A stretch of 64,000 nt of DNA. Source: Ascarosepion bandense. Its lineage: Eukaryota; Mollusca; Cephalopoda; Sepiida; Sepiidae. The translations under genes and the position numbers were made by a program. How positions within the stretch are numbered: position 1 is the stretch's first letter; every line of letters begins with the position of its first letter. The stretch is taken from assembly GCA_037127315.1 (NCBI GenBank), contig JBBBDQ010000350.1, positions 4,910,001 through 4,974,000 of the forward strand. Reading direction: 5' to 3'. Below are positions 10,061 to 21,016 of the stretch, piece by piece. Below the pieces are notes generated by a model. It was not told where the DNA came from, ran no database searches, and saw only the letters and a list, made by a program, of their open reading frames with translations.

Positions 10061-10212
10061 TATATATATATGTATAGGTAGGTCTTGAGGGCTATCACAA
10101 TGCGTTTAGTAAAATAAAGGAAGGTAAAGAAGGTGTTGGATATTACCTATTTATTATTCATTAATATTTTTATTTTACTAAACGCATTGTGATAGCTTTC
10201 GAGACCTACCCA
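9931..10212. mobile_element. Fold-back repeat with ~80-bp arms and a third direct copy
   Basis: The left arm 9931-10011 and right arm 10077-10157 are reverse complements (TTTTACTAAACGCATTGTGA on the left). The loop is a (CA)n tract and a short (TA)n. A third partial copy, in the left-arm direction, follows at 10170-10212. Not coding. Confidence 0.85.
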
Positions 10213-10249
10213 TACACCTAATATACACAATGCTTCAAGCAAATTACAA

Positions 10250-10687
10250 AACTTTCATATATATATATATATATATAATGATGTCATAAGTATTTAATAA
10301 AATGGGTCGCTCGATTAATCACTAAGTTTTGAGAGTAAAAAATGAAACATTAAGCAAGAAAAAAATAAATTTCATTGAGTCCAACAAAACAAGTCGGATA
10401 TTTAGTTATCTTTGTGCTTCTGAATGGTGGAATATTTTTTATAGAATTAAATTGCTAAATAAAAAAGCGAATGTTTTTTTCATATATATTAAAGTCTTGT
10501 TCAAAAACCATCAAGGAGACTTGTGAACCATATCCTATGGAAATTACACCGCGTATATATTTGAAGAAAAATACACCTCATTTATTTTCGCTGTTATTTC
10601 TACACCAATACTCTTAAAAAAAGGAAGCTCAAACTTCGCATGTAAGAAATGTGGCTATCTTTTTAATCCTCACTTAAAAATGGCTCA
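10250..10687. other. (TA)n at 10257-10276, otherwise nothing recognised
   Basis: AT-rich sequence with one short TA tract and no identified repeat or gene. Confidence 0.4.
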
Positions 10688-10993
10688 TTGCATTTGTTAA
10701 CCCAACCATTATTGATTGCCGGTTTCACCAAAACACCAGGTGAACATTCTTTTTCACTCACAAAAAAACATTATGAAAAATTCTCACTAATCTCATATTT
10801 AAAATTTTTATGTGGACTGGAATTGAGTGCAAAAATGATTTTTTATATACAAATAAAAATCCACAATGATTTTTGTTTATTTATTGATCACCTAATAAAT
10901 GATCTAAGAGGATTAAATAGAGGATTTGTGAATGAGGTTTTTGGACGAATACAAGAAGCGGAAGTAAAACGTGCAGATTATGAGGATATGTAG
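10688..10993 (+). CDS. Unrecognised 101-codon open frame
   Basis: Composition is less skewed than in microsatellite frames. The later part (residues about 60-100) has a mixed, plausibly coding character (an LINDLRGLNRGFVNEVFGR-like stretch), but I recognise no domain, signal peptide or splice context. It could be an old transposon fragment or chance. Confidence 0.15.
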   Translation: MHLLTQPLLIAGFTKTPGEHSFSLTKKHYEKFSLISYLKFLCGLELSAKMIFYIQIKIHNDFCLFIDHLINDLRGLNRGFVNEVFGRIQEAEVKRADYEDM

Positions 10994-11346
10994 GATAGAT
11001 AACAACTGGTCCTGAATTTGAAGATGTTAAGATTAATTATGAGTTCTCTCTGATAATATAACAAAAATTGTGAAATAGTATGTTAACTGTGTTAAAAAAT
11101 GATCAGAAGAAGAGAAAGATATAAATTTATCGGTTGGAAAGCCTTCCATAAAAAACTTCGTTCGGACCACCAGTCTTGATACTTTTTTTGCTTCGCCGGT
11201 GTGTTGGGTATTAGGTTTTGACTGGCGGCCATTTTGTGTGGTCAGTTGTTTTAAAATGTTTATTGAACGTTTTCTTTACGGACAGCGAATATTTTTTCTT
11301 TGATAAATTTTGCCTGGACCAAGTAGCTTTGTTTTTTTTTTTTTTT
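10994..11346. other. No feature recognised
   Basis: AT-rich with a slightly GC-richer patch at 11150-11240. No repeat ends or ORF context. Confidence 0.35.
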
Positions 11347-11360
11347 ATAATATATATATA

Positions 11361-11427
<67 letters not shown>
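11347..11427. repeat. (TA)n(TG)n microsatellite
   Basis: Short TA run then a long TG run to about 11427. Frames reading poly Val-Cys or His-Thr here are artefacts. Confidence 0.97.
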
Positions 11428-11431
<4 letters not shown>

Positions 11432-11708
11432 AGTGTATGTATGTAATTATAAATACAATATATATATATATGCAATTTGTTATATATATTATATTATTTA
11501 TAGTAAGACATATTTTTATAATGTTCATGACAAACATTTTAGCAAGGATTTAAAGGATTTGTTCAATCGTAAAATAGAAAAAGGAAAATGAAAAGAGTCT
11601 CAGAACATAAAGAAAGCAAAATGTGGAAAGAAATTGAATCTTTCCTTTAAACAAATTGAATGTATTTTGGGGAGACACGGTGGAGATTAACGGAAAGCGG
11701 CTCGGATT
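11428..11708. other. No feature recognised
   Basis: AT-rich; short TA runs near 11460. Confidence 0.4.
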
Positions 11709-12116
11709 GATGTACACTACCGGCCATAATTATTAAGCGACTCCAGTGTTTTAGAAAATCATGTATTGCATACTATTTTTTAGTATTTATTGCTAAGTAA
11801 ATAATTGTGAAAGAAAATAGAATGGTTCTTTTGTTAATACTGCACAATAGCATGTGCATCAAATGAATTTATAAATATTTAATAATTACCTATATTGCAG
11901 TTTCTTCAATGAAAGAATGAAGAAAATTTAGGGTTGATTCGGACGAGTTCATTTTTGCTTCCTTTCGTTGTAAAATTTTGCAAAGTAATAATAACAAAAG
12001 AACCATTCTATTTTCATTTAGAATTATCCAGTTGACAATAAATACTAAAAATAGAATGAAATACATAATTTCTTTTAAAAAAACTGGGGTGGCCTAATAA
12101 TTATGGCCTGTTGCGT
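11709..12116. mobile_element. Tc1/mariner-like non-autonomous element, ~150-bp TIRs
   Basis: The left end TACACTACCGGCCATAATTA and the right end (minus strand TACGCAACAGGCCATAATTA) face each other; the inverted match continues for about 150 bp through AGTATTTATTG and AAAATAGAATGGTTCTTTTG. TA flanks fit Tc1/mariner insertion. The centre has no transposase. I infer a MITE of a Tc1-like family. Confidence 0.7.
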
Positions 12117-12124
12117 ATATATAT

Positions 12125-12875
12125 AGTAAATCTACAGGGTGCGATGGGTAAATAGTCGCTATTTGACTTGTAAAATTTTGCAAAGTAATAATAACAAAAG
12201 AACCATTCTATTTTCATTTAGAATTATCTAATTGGCAATAAATACTAAAAATTGTATGAAATACGAAATTTTTTTTAAAAAGCTGGGGTGGCCTTATAAT
12301 TATGGTAAGTAAAATATATTTCATACTATTTTTTAGTGTTTATTGCTAAGTAAATGATTGTAAATGAAAATAGAATGTTTTTTTTTTGTTGATACTGCAC
12401 AATAGCAGGTGCATCAAATGAATTTATAAATATTTAATAATTATCTATATTGCAGTTTTATCAATGAAAACAAAAGAAGAAAGCTTAGTATGATTCAGAC
12501 GAGTTCATTTTTGCTTCTTTGTCTTGTAAAATTTTGCAAAGTAATAATAACAAAAGAATCATTCTATTTTCATTTAGAATTATCCACTTGGCAATAAATA
12601 CTAAAAATAGTATGAAATGCAAAATTTCTTTTTATAAACTGGGGTGGCCTAATAATTATGGCCAGTAGTGTATATATATATATAGTAACTTTACAAGGTG
12701 CGATGTGTAAATTGTCGCTATTTGCTTTGTAAAATTATGCAAAGTAAAAATGACAAAAGAACCATTCTATTTTCATTTAGAATTATCCACTTGGCAATAA
12801 ATATTAAAAATAGTATGAAATGCAAAATTTCTTTTAAAAAACTGGGGTGGCCTAATAAGTATGGCCGGTAGTGTA
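12125..12875. mobile_element. Cluster of further Tc1-like ends
   Basis: Three more right-end blocks of the 11709-12116 element occur at about 12170-12305, 12530-12672 and 12728-12875, with one left-type block at about 12310-12450. CTGGGGTGGCCTAATAATTA recurs. Two blocks are preceded by a different word, CAGGGTGCGATGGGTAAATA (12136) and CAAGGTGCGATGTGTAAATT (12693), that looks like a separate element end. The set arose by nested insertion or tandem duplication. Confidence 0.65.
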
Positions 12876-13184
12876 TTCTTGTATGAATTCCAGTCAAGTT
12901 TATTACATTTTCTTAAAAATGTATCTATCTCCACAGCTATGGCTAAATACCGGAGATTTGAACCTATAGCCTAAGTTATCAACTAGTTTTGAAAAGGTAG
13001 AACTCTGAATTTAAAATCACTCTGGAGAGGGATGGGATCCGTCAGATTCTTTTGCCTATTAAAGACCAAAGATACAATGGCTGTAGTAGATGTACCCCTA
13101 CAACCTTAAGGATTACGGGATTCCTGATAGTGAATGCTTATTTCTCTTGTTTAATAGATGTTTATTTTTTAGGTAGATTCTTCT
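12876..13184. other. Mostly unassigned; short SINE-A-like scrap
   Basis: GAATTCCAGTCAAGTTTATT at about 12887 resembles the SINE-A post-B-box segment, and GGAGATTTGAACCTATAGCC at about 12953 looks like a reversed B box. Neither makes a whole SINE. Confidence 0.3.
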
Positions 13185-13500
13185 TTTTCATGTGTCGTGC
13201 CCCTTTAGGACGTAGGAGATCATGGACTTCCACTTGGCTCTGTCTCTTGTCGCTCTCAGTAATTTTTCTCTTGGTATCTTTTCCAAGCCCCGCTCCGTCA
13301 ACCATTTGCTCAGACCTAACAAGTAAGTCTCGCGCTGCTTTCCCCTGTCTCTTCTTCCATTTATCCGACCTGTGAGTATCAAGTTCTCCAGGCCCTCCAT
13401 CCTCATTACCTCAATTGTCTTTTTCTGATATTTATTATCAGTTTTCCTCTCGTTTGCATCTTTTCCAACATCTCATCGTTGCACACGTGAGGTAGATTGT
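13185..13500 (-). pseudogene. RTE-type LINE ORF C-terminal fragment
   Basis: On the minus strand about 72 codons stay open: GLENLILTGRI, GKQRETYLLGLSKW, LRATRD and the terminal SYVLKGHDT, the order seen at the end of RTE ORFs in this window. Upstream, to about 13500, the frame is broken but KRKTDNKYQKKT-type codons continue the match. The 3' side reads into CATGAAAAAGAAG, the usual RTE tail. Confidence 0.85.
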
Positions 13501-13945
13501 ACAGTGGATATCACATAAAAAGAGGATGGATTGATAATATTTCTGCCTGAGGTTAGGGGCCTTGATTAAATAATTGTCTGCCGTCTTACTTGACATAAAA
13601 CAAAATTGCCACGCCCTCAGAAGACGGATAGAAAAAAAACTGAGAAGTATGAGAATCAAAGTGTTGCAGATCAAGAAAGGAACAACCTATACTTTGTAGG
13701 ACATACTGCCACCCTACCTGGAAACAGTGTGGAACCAACGAAGAAAGATCTCTAAAATCAGGAATATTTTACGTAAGACCAGAATGATGTCACCTGACAT
13801 GCTCGGCTTTGTTAGGCGTTAACAGAGTTCTTCCTTCAGTGTGAGATGAACATGACTATGAGTTCTGACAAAATATGCGCTCTGATCTAATCACCAAAAG
13901 AGTTCAAAGGCATTCATATTTCCTCGTCCTTGCCTCGTGCAGAAA
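13501..13945. other. No feature recognised
   Basis: No repeat end or coding frame recognised between two RTE scraps that lie in opposite directions. Confidence 0.35.
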
Positions 13946-14025
13946 AAATGGCATTCTGGGACGGTATGAAAACGAAAACGAAAAGGACACACCATCAGAA
14001 AAAGACAATTGGAATTTTTAGAGCT
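13946..14025 (+). pseudogene. Short RTE ORF scrap
   Basis: Reads GMKTKTKRTHHQKKTIG, matching the ERMETKRKLIVSIRKRQLK region of the 46.6-kb RTE copy with substitutions. It is limited to about 25 codons. Confidence 0.45.
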
Positions 14026-14035
14026 TGAGCTTGAA

Positions 14036-14285
14036 TTTGAGTTTTGCTTAACGGCATATCAACCTCTGTGGGTCATTAAATGCCAAAAAGGTGGGGTTTT
14101 AAGGTATTTTTTTAAAGTTCAGTTATAGTGAGAAGATTGATTTAGTAAGATTTTGAGTTTGTGTTTTGTTTAACGGCATATCAACCTCTGTCGGTCATCT
14201 AATGCCAAAAAGGTGGGGTTTTAAGGTATTTTTTTAAAAGTTCGGTTACAGTGAGTAGGCTGATTTAGTAAGATTTTAATGAACA
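14036..14285. repeat. Two tandem copies of a ~122-bp unit
   Basis: AACGGCATATCAACCTCTGT, AATGCCAAAAAGGTGGGG and TTTAAGGTATTTTTTTAAA recur with a spacing of about 122 bp (first at about 14052, second at about 14173). Content unidentified. Confidence 0.9.
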
Positions 14286-14469
14286 TTTTTTTGTGTTTAT
14301 TCTTTTTTATTTTCGAATACTAAAAATGTCTTCTAATTTTGTATTCAAAAGTGTTTTGCTGAGAAAATTTTTTCCTTCAAAAATGTATTATGGTAATAAT
14401 TTTTTCTTCAAAAATATATTGTTGGTAATATTTTTCCTTCGAAAATCTATATTTTTGTATAAAAGTCTA
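14286..14469. repeat. Degenerate T-rich ~40-bp repeats
   Basis: TTTTTTCCTTCAAAAATGTA and variants recur three times, decaying towards 14469. Confidence 0.6.
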
Positions 14470-14480
14470 TTTTTATGTAT

Positions 14481-14787
14481 CATCATCATTTAAGTGCCAT
14501 ACGTGATACACGCTTAGGTGATCATGTCTTGAAAGAGACATGACTGACTGGGCAGAAGATTATCCCGCAGTAGGTTGCCATTGCTTTCTGCAGTAGACTG
14601 GTTGCCAGCCAAGGTTATAGAATCCAATCTTTCCTATTATTTAACCTATAACTGGAGGGAAGAGATGGATTAATACCTTTCCTAAGGGTATTTGCGCGTA
14701 AATGAATGCAACGAATTTAACCGGAATTCGAACTCGGCTCTCCAATTTCTCGTTCCGAGCCGATATTCACTGCATTACAAACGCACA
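14481..14787 (-). mobile_element. SINE-A, full length, with 11-bp target duplication
   Basis: On the minus strand the tRNA-derived head is followed by a B box (GAGTTCGAATTCC), the body (GCGCAAATACCCTTAGG, GGTTAAATAATAGG) and the conserved 3' part with GTCTCTTTCAAGACATGATC, ending in (ATG)n. TTTTTATGTAT flanks both sides (14470-14480 and 14788-14798), showing a retroposed insertion. Confidence 0.9.
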
Positions 14788-14835
14788 TTTTTATGTATAT
14801 ATTTCTATAAAAGTGTATTTTTATATGTTTTGACC

Positions 14836-15160
14836 CCAGTTTGCCCATAGCTTGGACCCTAACAGGTGCTATCACTCCCGGTCAGCGTAGACCAGGTGAC
14901 AATAGGTGGTTTTATGCTCCTCTCAAGCTCCCAACCAGAGGCCTTGCTACCGGATGCAATTTACAGTCATGCCCAAGACCGGAATTTTTAGAGATCATAA
15001 TGAGGCTTATAAGTTTTGACACTAATAGGACTAGCGCCGGTTCGTACTATTCATCGACCGAGTGGGGGACAAGCTTGGTTGGGGACCACCGGGCAATGCT
15101 TTGGGAGATCGCTAACTTATTAACATCTGCTTTTGTCTACCTATGTTTATTTACGTTATA
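14836..15160. other. GC-richer patch of unknown origin
   Basis: A compact block with balanced composition (GCGTAGACCAGGTGACAATA, GACTAGCGCCGGTTCGTACT, GAGTGGGGGACAAGCTTGG) in AT-rich surroundings. A 106-codon plus-strand frame spans it but has no domain I know. Its wording does not match the LINEs, SINEs or Helitrons here. Probably a fragment of another transposon. Confidence 0.3.
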
Positions 15161-15419
15161 AATTAAACTAAATACAATTGACTGTTAAAGGATGAGAAAT
15201 CTTTACAGATTTTGACGTAATTCTGTTTTTTATAATGGGTTAACATTCTTCAAATTTTTAAAAAGAACTTAAATTGATGTTAAAAATTGCCACAAAACAT
15301 TGTTAATTTAAGATAGAACGATCTATTATGACATGTTTCTAATTTGTATTTAGATACATTGTGTTTACTTTCAGTTTTTTCTAGTTCAATTATTCACCAA
15401 AATTGCAGATTATCTATTA
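15161..15419. other. No feature recognised
   Basis: AT-rich flank of the Helitron at 15420. Confidence 0.35.
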
Positions 15420-16816
15420 TCTAAACTTTTTTTTTAATCATTTCACCCCGAGCAAGGCAGAAATGCCACTGATGAGCTGGGGGCTACATTAGTGTAAAAT
15501 GATTAATTAGAAAAGAGTGAGGACTACAAACTAGTTAGAAAGGAGCAATAGAAAGCTGAGAATGCAGGTGCGATGACAGATACATAGGTGAAGAGAAAGG
15601 AAAGGATATACGGGGGTGGGGAGAGAGCTAGAGTCCAGTGGTTAATAGATGAGTATTGACACTGCATTTAAATTTCTGGAGGTTGTAGCCGTCAGGAAAG
15701 CAAGAATATGGGAGCGAGTTCCACAGGAGGGAAGTGCGAGAGAAGAAGCTGCAGGAGTAGAATTGTCGTCTGCATTTGGCTAACCTAACTGTGAATGGGT
15801 GGGACCTAGTTGCCAATCTGGTTGCACGAGTAAACACCTGTTGATGAGGCACCAGTGACTTAAGTTCGACCGAGCAGAAGCCATGAAAGTATTTATAGAA
15901 CAGACAAAGTGAGGCCACATTTCGACGGTGAGGAAGTGGCTGCAGTCGAGCCGCCAAACCAGTACCTATCACATTACAGACTCTCCTTTGGAGCGTGTCG
16001 AGAACACTGAGAAGAACGGCAGGGGCGCCTGACCATAAATGGCAGCAGCACACCATGCACGGACGGATGGTTGACTTGTATATATGCAGGATGGTTTCAG
16101 GCGGAAAAAACATCCTGGATCGGCATAGTGACCCAAACTTCTTAGCAGTAGATTTAGCTATGGAATCAATATAGTGGTTCCATTTGAGGTCTGAGGAGAA
16201 GGTAAGGTCGAGGAGGCGTAGTGTGTTGATCTCAGGGAAAATCGCTTGGTCCATGCTTATGGGAGGCAGGAGAGGTTGCCTGAAATGGAACTTTGACTCT
16301 GTGTGTGTGTGTGTGTGTGTCTTTGTGTGTGTTTCTGTGTGTGTGTGTGTATCCGTTACCTATAGACTCCGAAACGGCTGAACCGATGTTCTTGAAAATT
16401 TACACAGCTGTACTATAAGCGTCTGCGCGTGTTCTTAGCTAGGTTTTGTGTCGAGGTACCCCCGATAAATATCGAAAATCGATAATCGAAAAAATCGGGT
16501 TATAGAAGTATTGGTCTGATCTTAATCAAATTTGATACACTCGTAGACAAAGACATAAGAAACGATATTCAGAAGTTTCAAAGTTGCAGTTCTTACAATA
16601 GTGCAGAAAATCGATAATATATATCTATCTAAAAGGCAAGATGTTTGTGCGTGTGTCTGTTTATCTGTCTGTATGTCCTTTATACAAATCCACAATTTTT
16701 ATCCGATTCTCACCAAACCTCACACAAATATTCTTTAGGCCGAGTCTGAGCTCCAGGACCATGGATTAGTTTTAAAGCTTTCATTACACCCGAGCAACGC
16801 CGGGCTATACTGCTAG
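15420..16816 (+). mobile_element. Helitron-like element split by a LINE insertion
   Basis: The 5' end TCTAAACTT lies at 15420-15428, preceded by A. The element resumes at about 16280 as AATGGAACTTTGACTCTG, runs through (GT)n, CCGTTACCTATAGACTCCGA, ATCGATAATCGAAAAAATCG and CAAATCCACAATTTTTATCC, and ends CCCGAGCAACGCCGGGC ... CTAG at 16816 followed by T. That is the A^T insertion, TC start, hairpin and CTRR end of Helitrons. Non-autonomous: no Rep/helicase frame. Confidence 0.75.
15427..16280 (-). mobile_element. 5'-truncated jockey/CR1 LINE inside the Helitron
   Basis: The minus-strand LINE runs from its 3' A-tail (T-run at 15427-15435) through the 3' UTR to ORF2. The open frame at 15628-16254 (208 codons) covers the ORF2 C-terminus: LRLLDLTFSSDLKW, FFPPETILHIYKSTIRPC, HLWSGAPAVLL, LFYKYFHGFCS, RTSLLWNSLPYSCFPDGYN. 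The RT catalytic core is absent. It is one of the least disrupted C-termini in the window. The 5' edge falls in the 5' end of the Helitron. Confidence 0.9.
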
Positions 16817-16929
16817 TTGTACATAATTAAGTTACAATAAATCTTGTATTTTATATGAATAATACCTTATGAAAATTGAGAGGTAGCAGAGTAGAAGCCC
16901 CGTATCATAGAATCAGGTGGGTATCATAG

Positions 16930-17142
16930 ATTCTTGGGGTGGGGAACACGAGACCCTTGCACTGGCTTGGAACAGAAAATATTAAAGGCAAGTGGGACAG
17001 AGGATAGTAGCGCATATTCTATCTAACGACCTTAAGCAAATTAGGAGAGACAGAAAAATGAAAGAAATTACTAATAGCAATAAAGGACAGGATATTGTCG
17101 AAGGACATGATCGGCAACGTCCTGAAAGGACATGGCACATAG
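16930..17142 (+). pseudogene. RTE ORF C-terminal fragment, decayed
   Basis: Plus-strand codons still follow the RTE C-terminus in order: a GMENTRPLHW stretch for GLENLILTG, GKWDRG, then LLIAIKDR and MIGNVLKGHGT before the stop. Several stops and shifts interrupt it. The sequence then reads CATAGGAAGAACCAGAAGG, an RTE-like tail. Confidence 0.7.
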
Positions 17143-17655
17143 GAAGAACCAGAAGGCCAGCTAATAACCATAGATTTAAATTTGAACGCCCTTGCAGAAA
17201 ACAGGAATATTATATTTTTACCCTCTTCTACCAAAGCCATATATATTGAGATCTCACTTTCAAGAAGGCAGTGGTTTAGTAAAATACCCGAATGTGGAAT
17301 TCTGGGATGGATTGTTGCGCATATGTTTTATAATGTAATGTTTAAGCCGTGATGGATTCTCATTGTTTATTTTTATTTTTTCGGCTTAACAGAAAATTAG
17401 TGACACCATTGAAAAGACCTGAGGAAGAATGACAGGAAGTGGAAAAGTTGGTAGAAATGATCAAGCAAAAAGATCATTGTCTCTTTTAGAACTTCACGTA
17501 GGACACGTCAAGTCCCTAAAAAGTTACCATACGGTCGTGTGTAGAGAAGTTGAAAGTTATCCGGGAAAGGATAAGAAAATCCAAAGAAGAGACCGGACAA
17601 CTAAAAGAGAAACGCCAGCGGGGGTCACTTTCACCTCCAGTACCCTGTCTTTCCC
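17143..17655. other. No feature recognised
   Basis: Includes two short open frames with no known motif; the segment 17400-17640 is less AT-rich but unrecognised. Confidence 0.35.
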
Positions 17656-17665
17656 ATTATAGGAT

Positions 17666-17973
17666 CAGTCAGTTAAGTGCCATACGTGATACACGCTTGG
17701 GCGATCATGTCTCAAAAGAGACATGACTGACTGGGTAAAAGATTATTCCGCAGTAGGTTACCATTACTTTCTGCGGTAGACTGGTTGCCGACCAAGGCTA
17801 TAGAACCCAATCTGTCCTGTTATTTAACCCATAACTGGAAGGAATAGACGGATTAATACCTTTCCCAAGGGCATTTGCGCGTAAGTGAATGCAATAAATT
17901 CGGCTGGAATTCGAACTCGGCTCCCCGATTTCTCGTTCCGAGCCGATATCCAATGCACCACAACGCACATCCT
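17666..17973 (-). mobile_element. SINE-A, full length, with 10-bp target duplication
   Basis: A complete SINE-A on the minus strand with tRNA head, B box GAGTTCGAATTCC, body and GTCTCTTTTGAGACATGATC hairpin, ending in (ACTG)n. ATTATAGGAT flanks both ends exactly (17656-17665, 17974-17983), so the insertion is young relative to neighbours. Confidence 0.92.
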
Positions 17974-17983
17974 ATTATAGGAT

Positions 17984-18840
17984 ATAAATCTTATATCATC
18001 CAACAATTAATTAAAACACAAAAAAATAAAATTGCACACCCGCAAAAATGGATCAGAATGACTGAAAACATTTTAGAAAAACCCAGGCCAAGGCACATTT
18101 CACAAGCCAGTGTGAAAATTAAGATTCTGGATTCTGACTGGATAGAAAATAGCAAACTGATCTATGACACCGGCAACATTTCTTAACACCTAAAAAATTG
18201 GGTATGTCGTTTGATCCAGTCACATGACTAAATTCCACTACTTGACCACGTTCCTTGACCGGCAAAAGTCAGTTCGAGATGGGAGCGGTAATCTAATAAG
18301 GACCTCGTCACAATGAAAGGAAGAAATTTCAAGACGCTGACCCTGTCATACTTCGTCGACATACATTCTTCCTCCTTCCAATTTTCCTTTCTTGGTCTTC
18401 ACTCACACTTCGTCAACGAACACAAGAAGACATCTTCAACTGACTCCTAAAAACTAACGTCCGATAAGTTCAATCGCTTTTATTGCTTGACTTTCCTTTT
18501 CACTCTCTTGCCGACTTTTTTTTGGAAAGGAATACAAACTTTATTAGTAGCCTGATTAATCTTTTTACATACACACATTTAACTCCTTACTACTATTTCT
18601 TTGGAACAATTAGCTACGTACATTTTTCTCTTTGAACATTTTCTTCTTACAAATTTGTTATTCTGTTTAGTTAATAAAATTTTACTACGAAATATTTTGA
18701 CAAAATATTTTATTCTTTCACATTCCAATTTTCAACCTTCTGATATTTTAAATTGTGGGGACTTCGGTTGCGTTTGACACGAGGCCAATTTGACAAGCAT
18801 CACCGAGGCCCCTATACCATCAAGCGGAATACACTGTGTC
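17984..18840. other. Unassigned; possible LTR-retroelement remnant
   Basis: At about 18753-18790 GTGGGGACTTCGGTTGCG and GACACGAGGCCAATTTGAC resemble the sequence just inside LTR elements, and 18340-18480 is pyrimidine-rich with CTTCCTCCTTCC. No LTR pair or pol frame was found, so no element is called. Confidence 0.25.
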
Positions 18841-18843
18841 TAT

Positions 18844-18881
<38 letters not shown>

Positions 18882-18902
18882 ATAATAATAATAATAATAA
18901 TG
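18841..18902. repeat. (CTA)n(TAA)n microsatellite
   Basis: ACTACTACT switching to AATAATAAT at about 18881. Confidence 0.95.
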
Positions 18903-19126
18903 CCAGCGATCTTAGTATTGATGACCATATTTGAACTTTTCGAATCGTTCATAAACCGGTTTCACCCATTGTTACTGTCTCTCCGCCTCCACATATTCCT
19001 GTCTTTCAAAAACTATAGACTCTTAAACTCTGTAAGTTTACACAGTATAATCTACTCAGACAATTTATTATTTAATAAATGATATGTCCCGGAAAGGAAT
19101 ATATATATCATTCGAGGTAGGTTACC

Positions 19127-19164
<38 letters not shown>

Positions 19165-19680
19165 TCAATTATATATATATATTATATATATATATTAATG
19201 CAGGTTTCATTGAATAATATAGACAAGTTTTGTCTATTAATTTTGTGTAGGATCCGTTCATACCGTCTGATATACTTGATAGTGATGTCGTTGAAAGACA
19301 ACAAAAAATCACAGTAATTGTTGATTTTTTTATCGGGTCTAAGCTTTCGGCTCACATAAGCCATTATCAAAGAGTAAATATTAACACACAGTAAACATAG
19401 AACATTTAAGTTATTAACAATAAAGAGAATTGAATTGAAATTATAAGTCCATCCATACCGTGGCGGATGGCCGAAGACAGTGAAAAAATAGTGGCGTTGT
19501 GGTCCCTGGTCTGATTACAGACATTTGAGTAAGTTATTGGAAATATCAAAATTGATTGTATTCGAACCAGGTTTTAAATTGTTTAATGTAGATTGCTTCG
19601 AGGATTTTTAGTTTCTGTTTATTATTTTCTTATTTAAGTATGTACGTGTTATCAACAAGTGTTATCAATAATATATATAT

Positions 19681-19731
<51 letters not shown>
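18903..19731. other. AT-rich with TA tracts; no gene
   Basis: (TA)n tracts at about 19132-19160, 19170-19197 and 19670-19731. TATATATCATTCGAGGTAGG (19098) and TATATCATTTGAGGTAGTTA (19727) share a word at TA-tract edges. No coding signal. Confidence 0.5.
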
Positions 19732-19734
<3 letters not shown>

Positions 19735-20084
19735 TTTGAGGTAGTTAAGTGGTTAAGGCAAATGTAACCGGGTAGAACAATCTAGTACGTAGACGTAATG
19801 GACGGTACTCGTCGTATGCAGTATCCTGAGACGTAGGCGTAATCACTAGTTGTGGACCCCTAGACGTAGATCTCTAATCGAAGACTGGTAGACCTATGAA
19901 CGTAGACCTCAATTCTTCCTCGCCTTCATCTGTATTTATGGCTGACACCAGCCAATCACATTACTGTGAAGGGGAACCAAGGTGTATGCATATTCATTAC
20001 ATATTCATTGCATCAATAAATAAAACGAATCAAGATTGGTAGGTTAGTGGAAATCAAATAAATTCTTACCAGAATACCAGGATG
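19732..20084. other. Unassigned; repeated GACGTAG words
   Basis: GACGTAG/GACGTAAT recurs near 19782, 19830, 19863 and 19900. AGCCAATCAC at about 19952 and AATAAATAAAACG at about 20013 look like promoter and poly(A)-type words but no transcript structure supports them. Confidence 0.25.
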
Positions 20085-20340
20085 AAACACCGGTTCTCGC
20101 CTGATCACCGAAGTTAAGAAACGTCGAGACTTGTCAGTAATTAGATGGTGTCTGTTTGCGAATACCAGTAAGTGTGGGTATACAAGTGTTTGTAATGGAT
20201 AGCGAATTGGAATGAGTAATTGGTATTCGAATTCCAGTCGAGTTCATTGAATTCAGTCTTTCACAAGTAAAATTAAGAAATGTATTAATTCACCGCTTCT
20301 CTTTCCATATATGGGTTAAATAATAGAAATTGTGTCTGGA
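20085..20340 (+). mobile_element. Chimeric 5S rRNA-tRNA SINE, decayed
   Basis: The first ~85 bases match the middle and end of metazoan 5S rRNA (ACACCGGTTCTCG, GATCACCGAAGTTAAG, GCGAATACCAG). The following segment is SINE-A: TATTCGAATTCCAGTCGAGT, then the body with ATATGGGTTAAATAATAG. The same order occurs at 22846-23100, so the fusion is a family trait. Too mutated to be a 5S gene. Confidence 0.75.
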
Positions 20341-21016
20341 AAAATCACTGTTACATATGCAAGTTATTTCTAACTCTTCGAAGATTCCCTGACCCATCCC
20401 GGATAGGGAACGTTTTCCCAACTACATGACGCTGCCAAAACAATCCCTGGTGAGTGTGGCAGGACGCTCTGATTTAGGCGGGAAGAGTGTTCGTGATAGT
20501 AGTAGCGTTGGATGTGAAGGATTTCCGGAATCATTTAATATTAACTTTAAAATGGTAGTTGATGTTAATAAATGGATTTTTTTTTTGTGCCAAATTTAAT
20601 CACTGATTAATTTACGGTAGAATGATTTTAAAATGCTGAACAACTGTACACCATGCAACCAGACCATTACAGAATGTCCATCTTGATTGTTTCTGAAATG
20701 ATGATATATTAAATGATAGGGATTTTTGACGCTGTGGTTGTTATCACAACGTTTCATTTTTGTGTTTTTGGTCTTCATCAGATGTATATCGATGGGAATA
20801 ATCTTCAGAAAATTCTGAAATTAACACTTTATTTAATCTACGGGGTAAATAAAAGGTTCAATTCCTCATGATATCTGTGCTGGTGACACAACCATTTGAG
20901 TAAAGAGAACAGTCAGAAAAGGTCAATAAAATCAATTTGGCAGTTGGTTTCAAAAACGACCTAATGCCTGTTGCTAACCGAAGCAAAGAATGTCTTGTTA
21001 ATCAACGAAACGAAAT
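20341..21016. other. No feature recognised
   Basis: Contains a moderately GC patch at 20390-20530 without ORF or repeat match. The rest is AT-rich. Confidence 0.35.
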
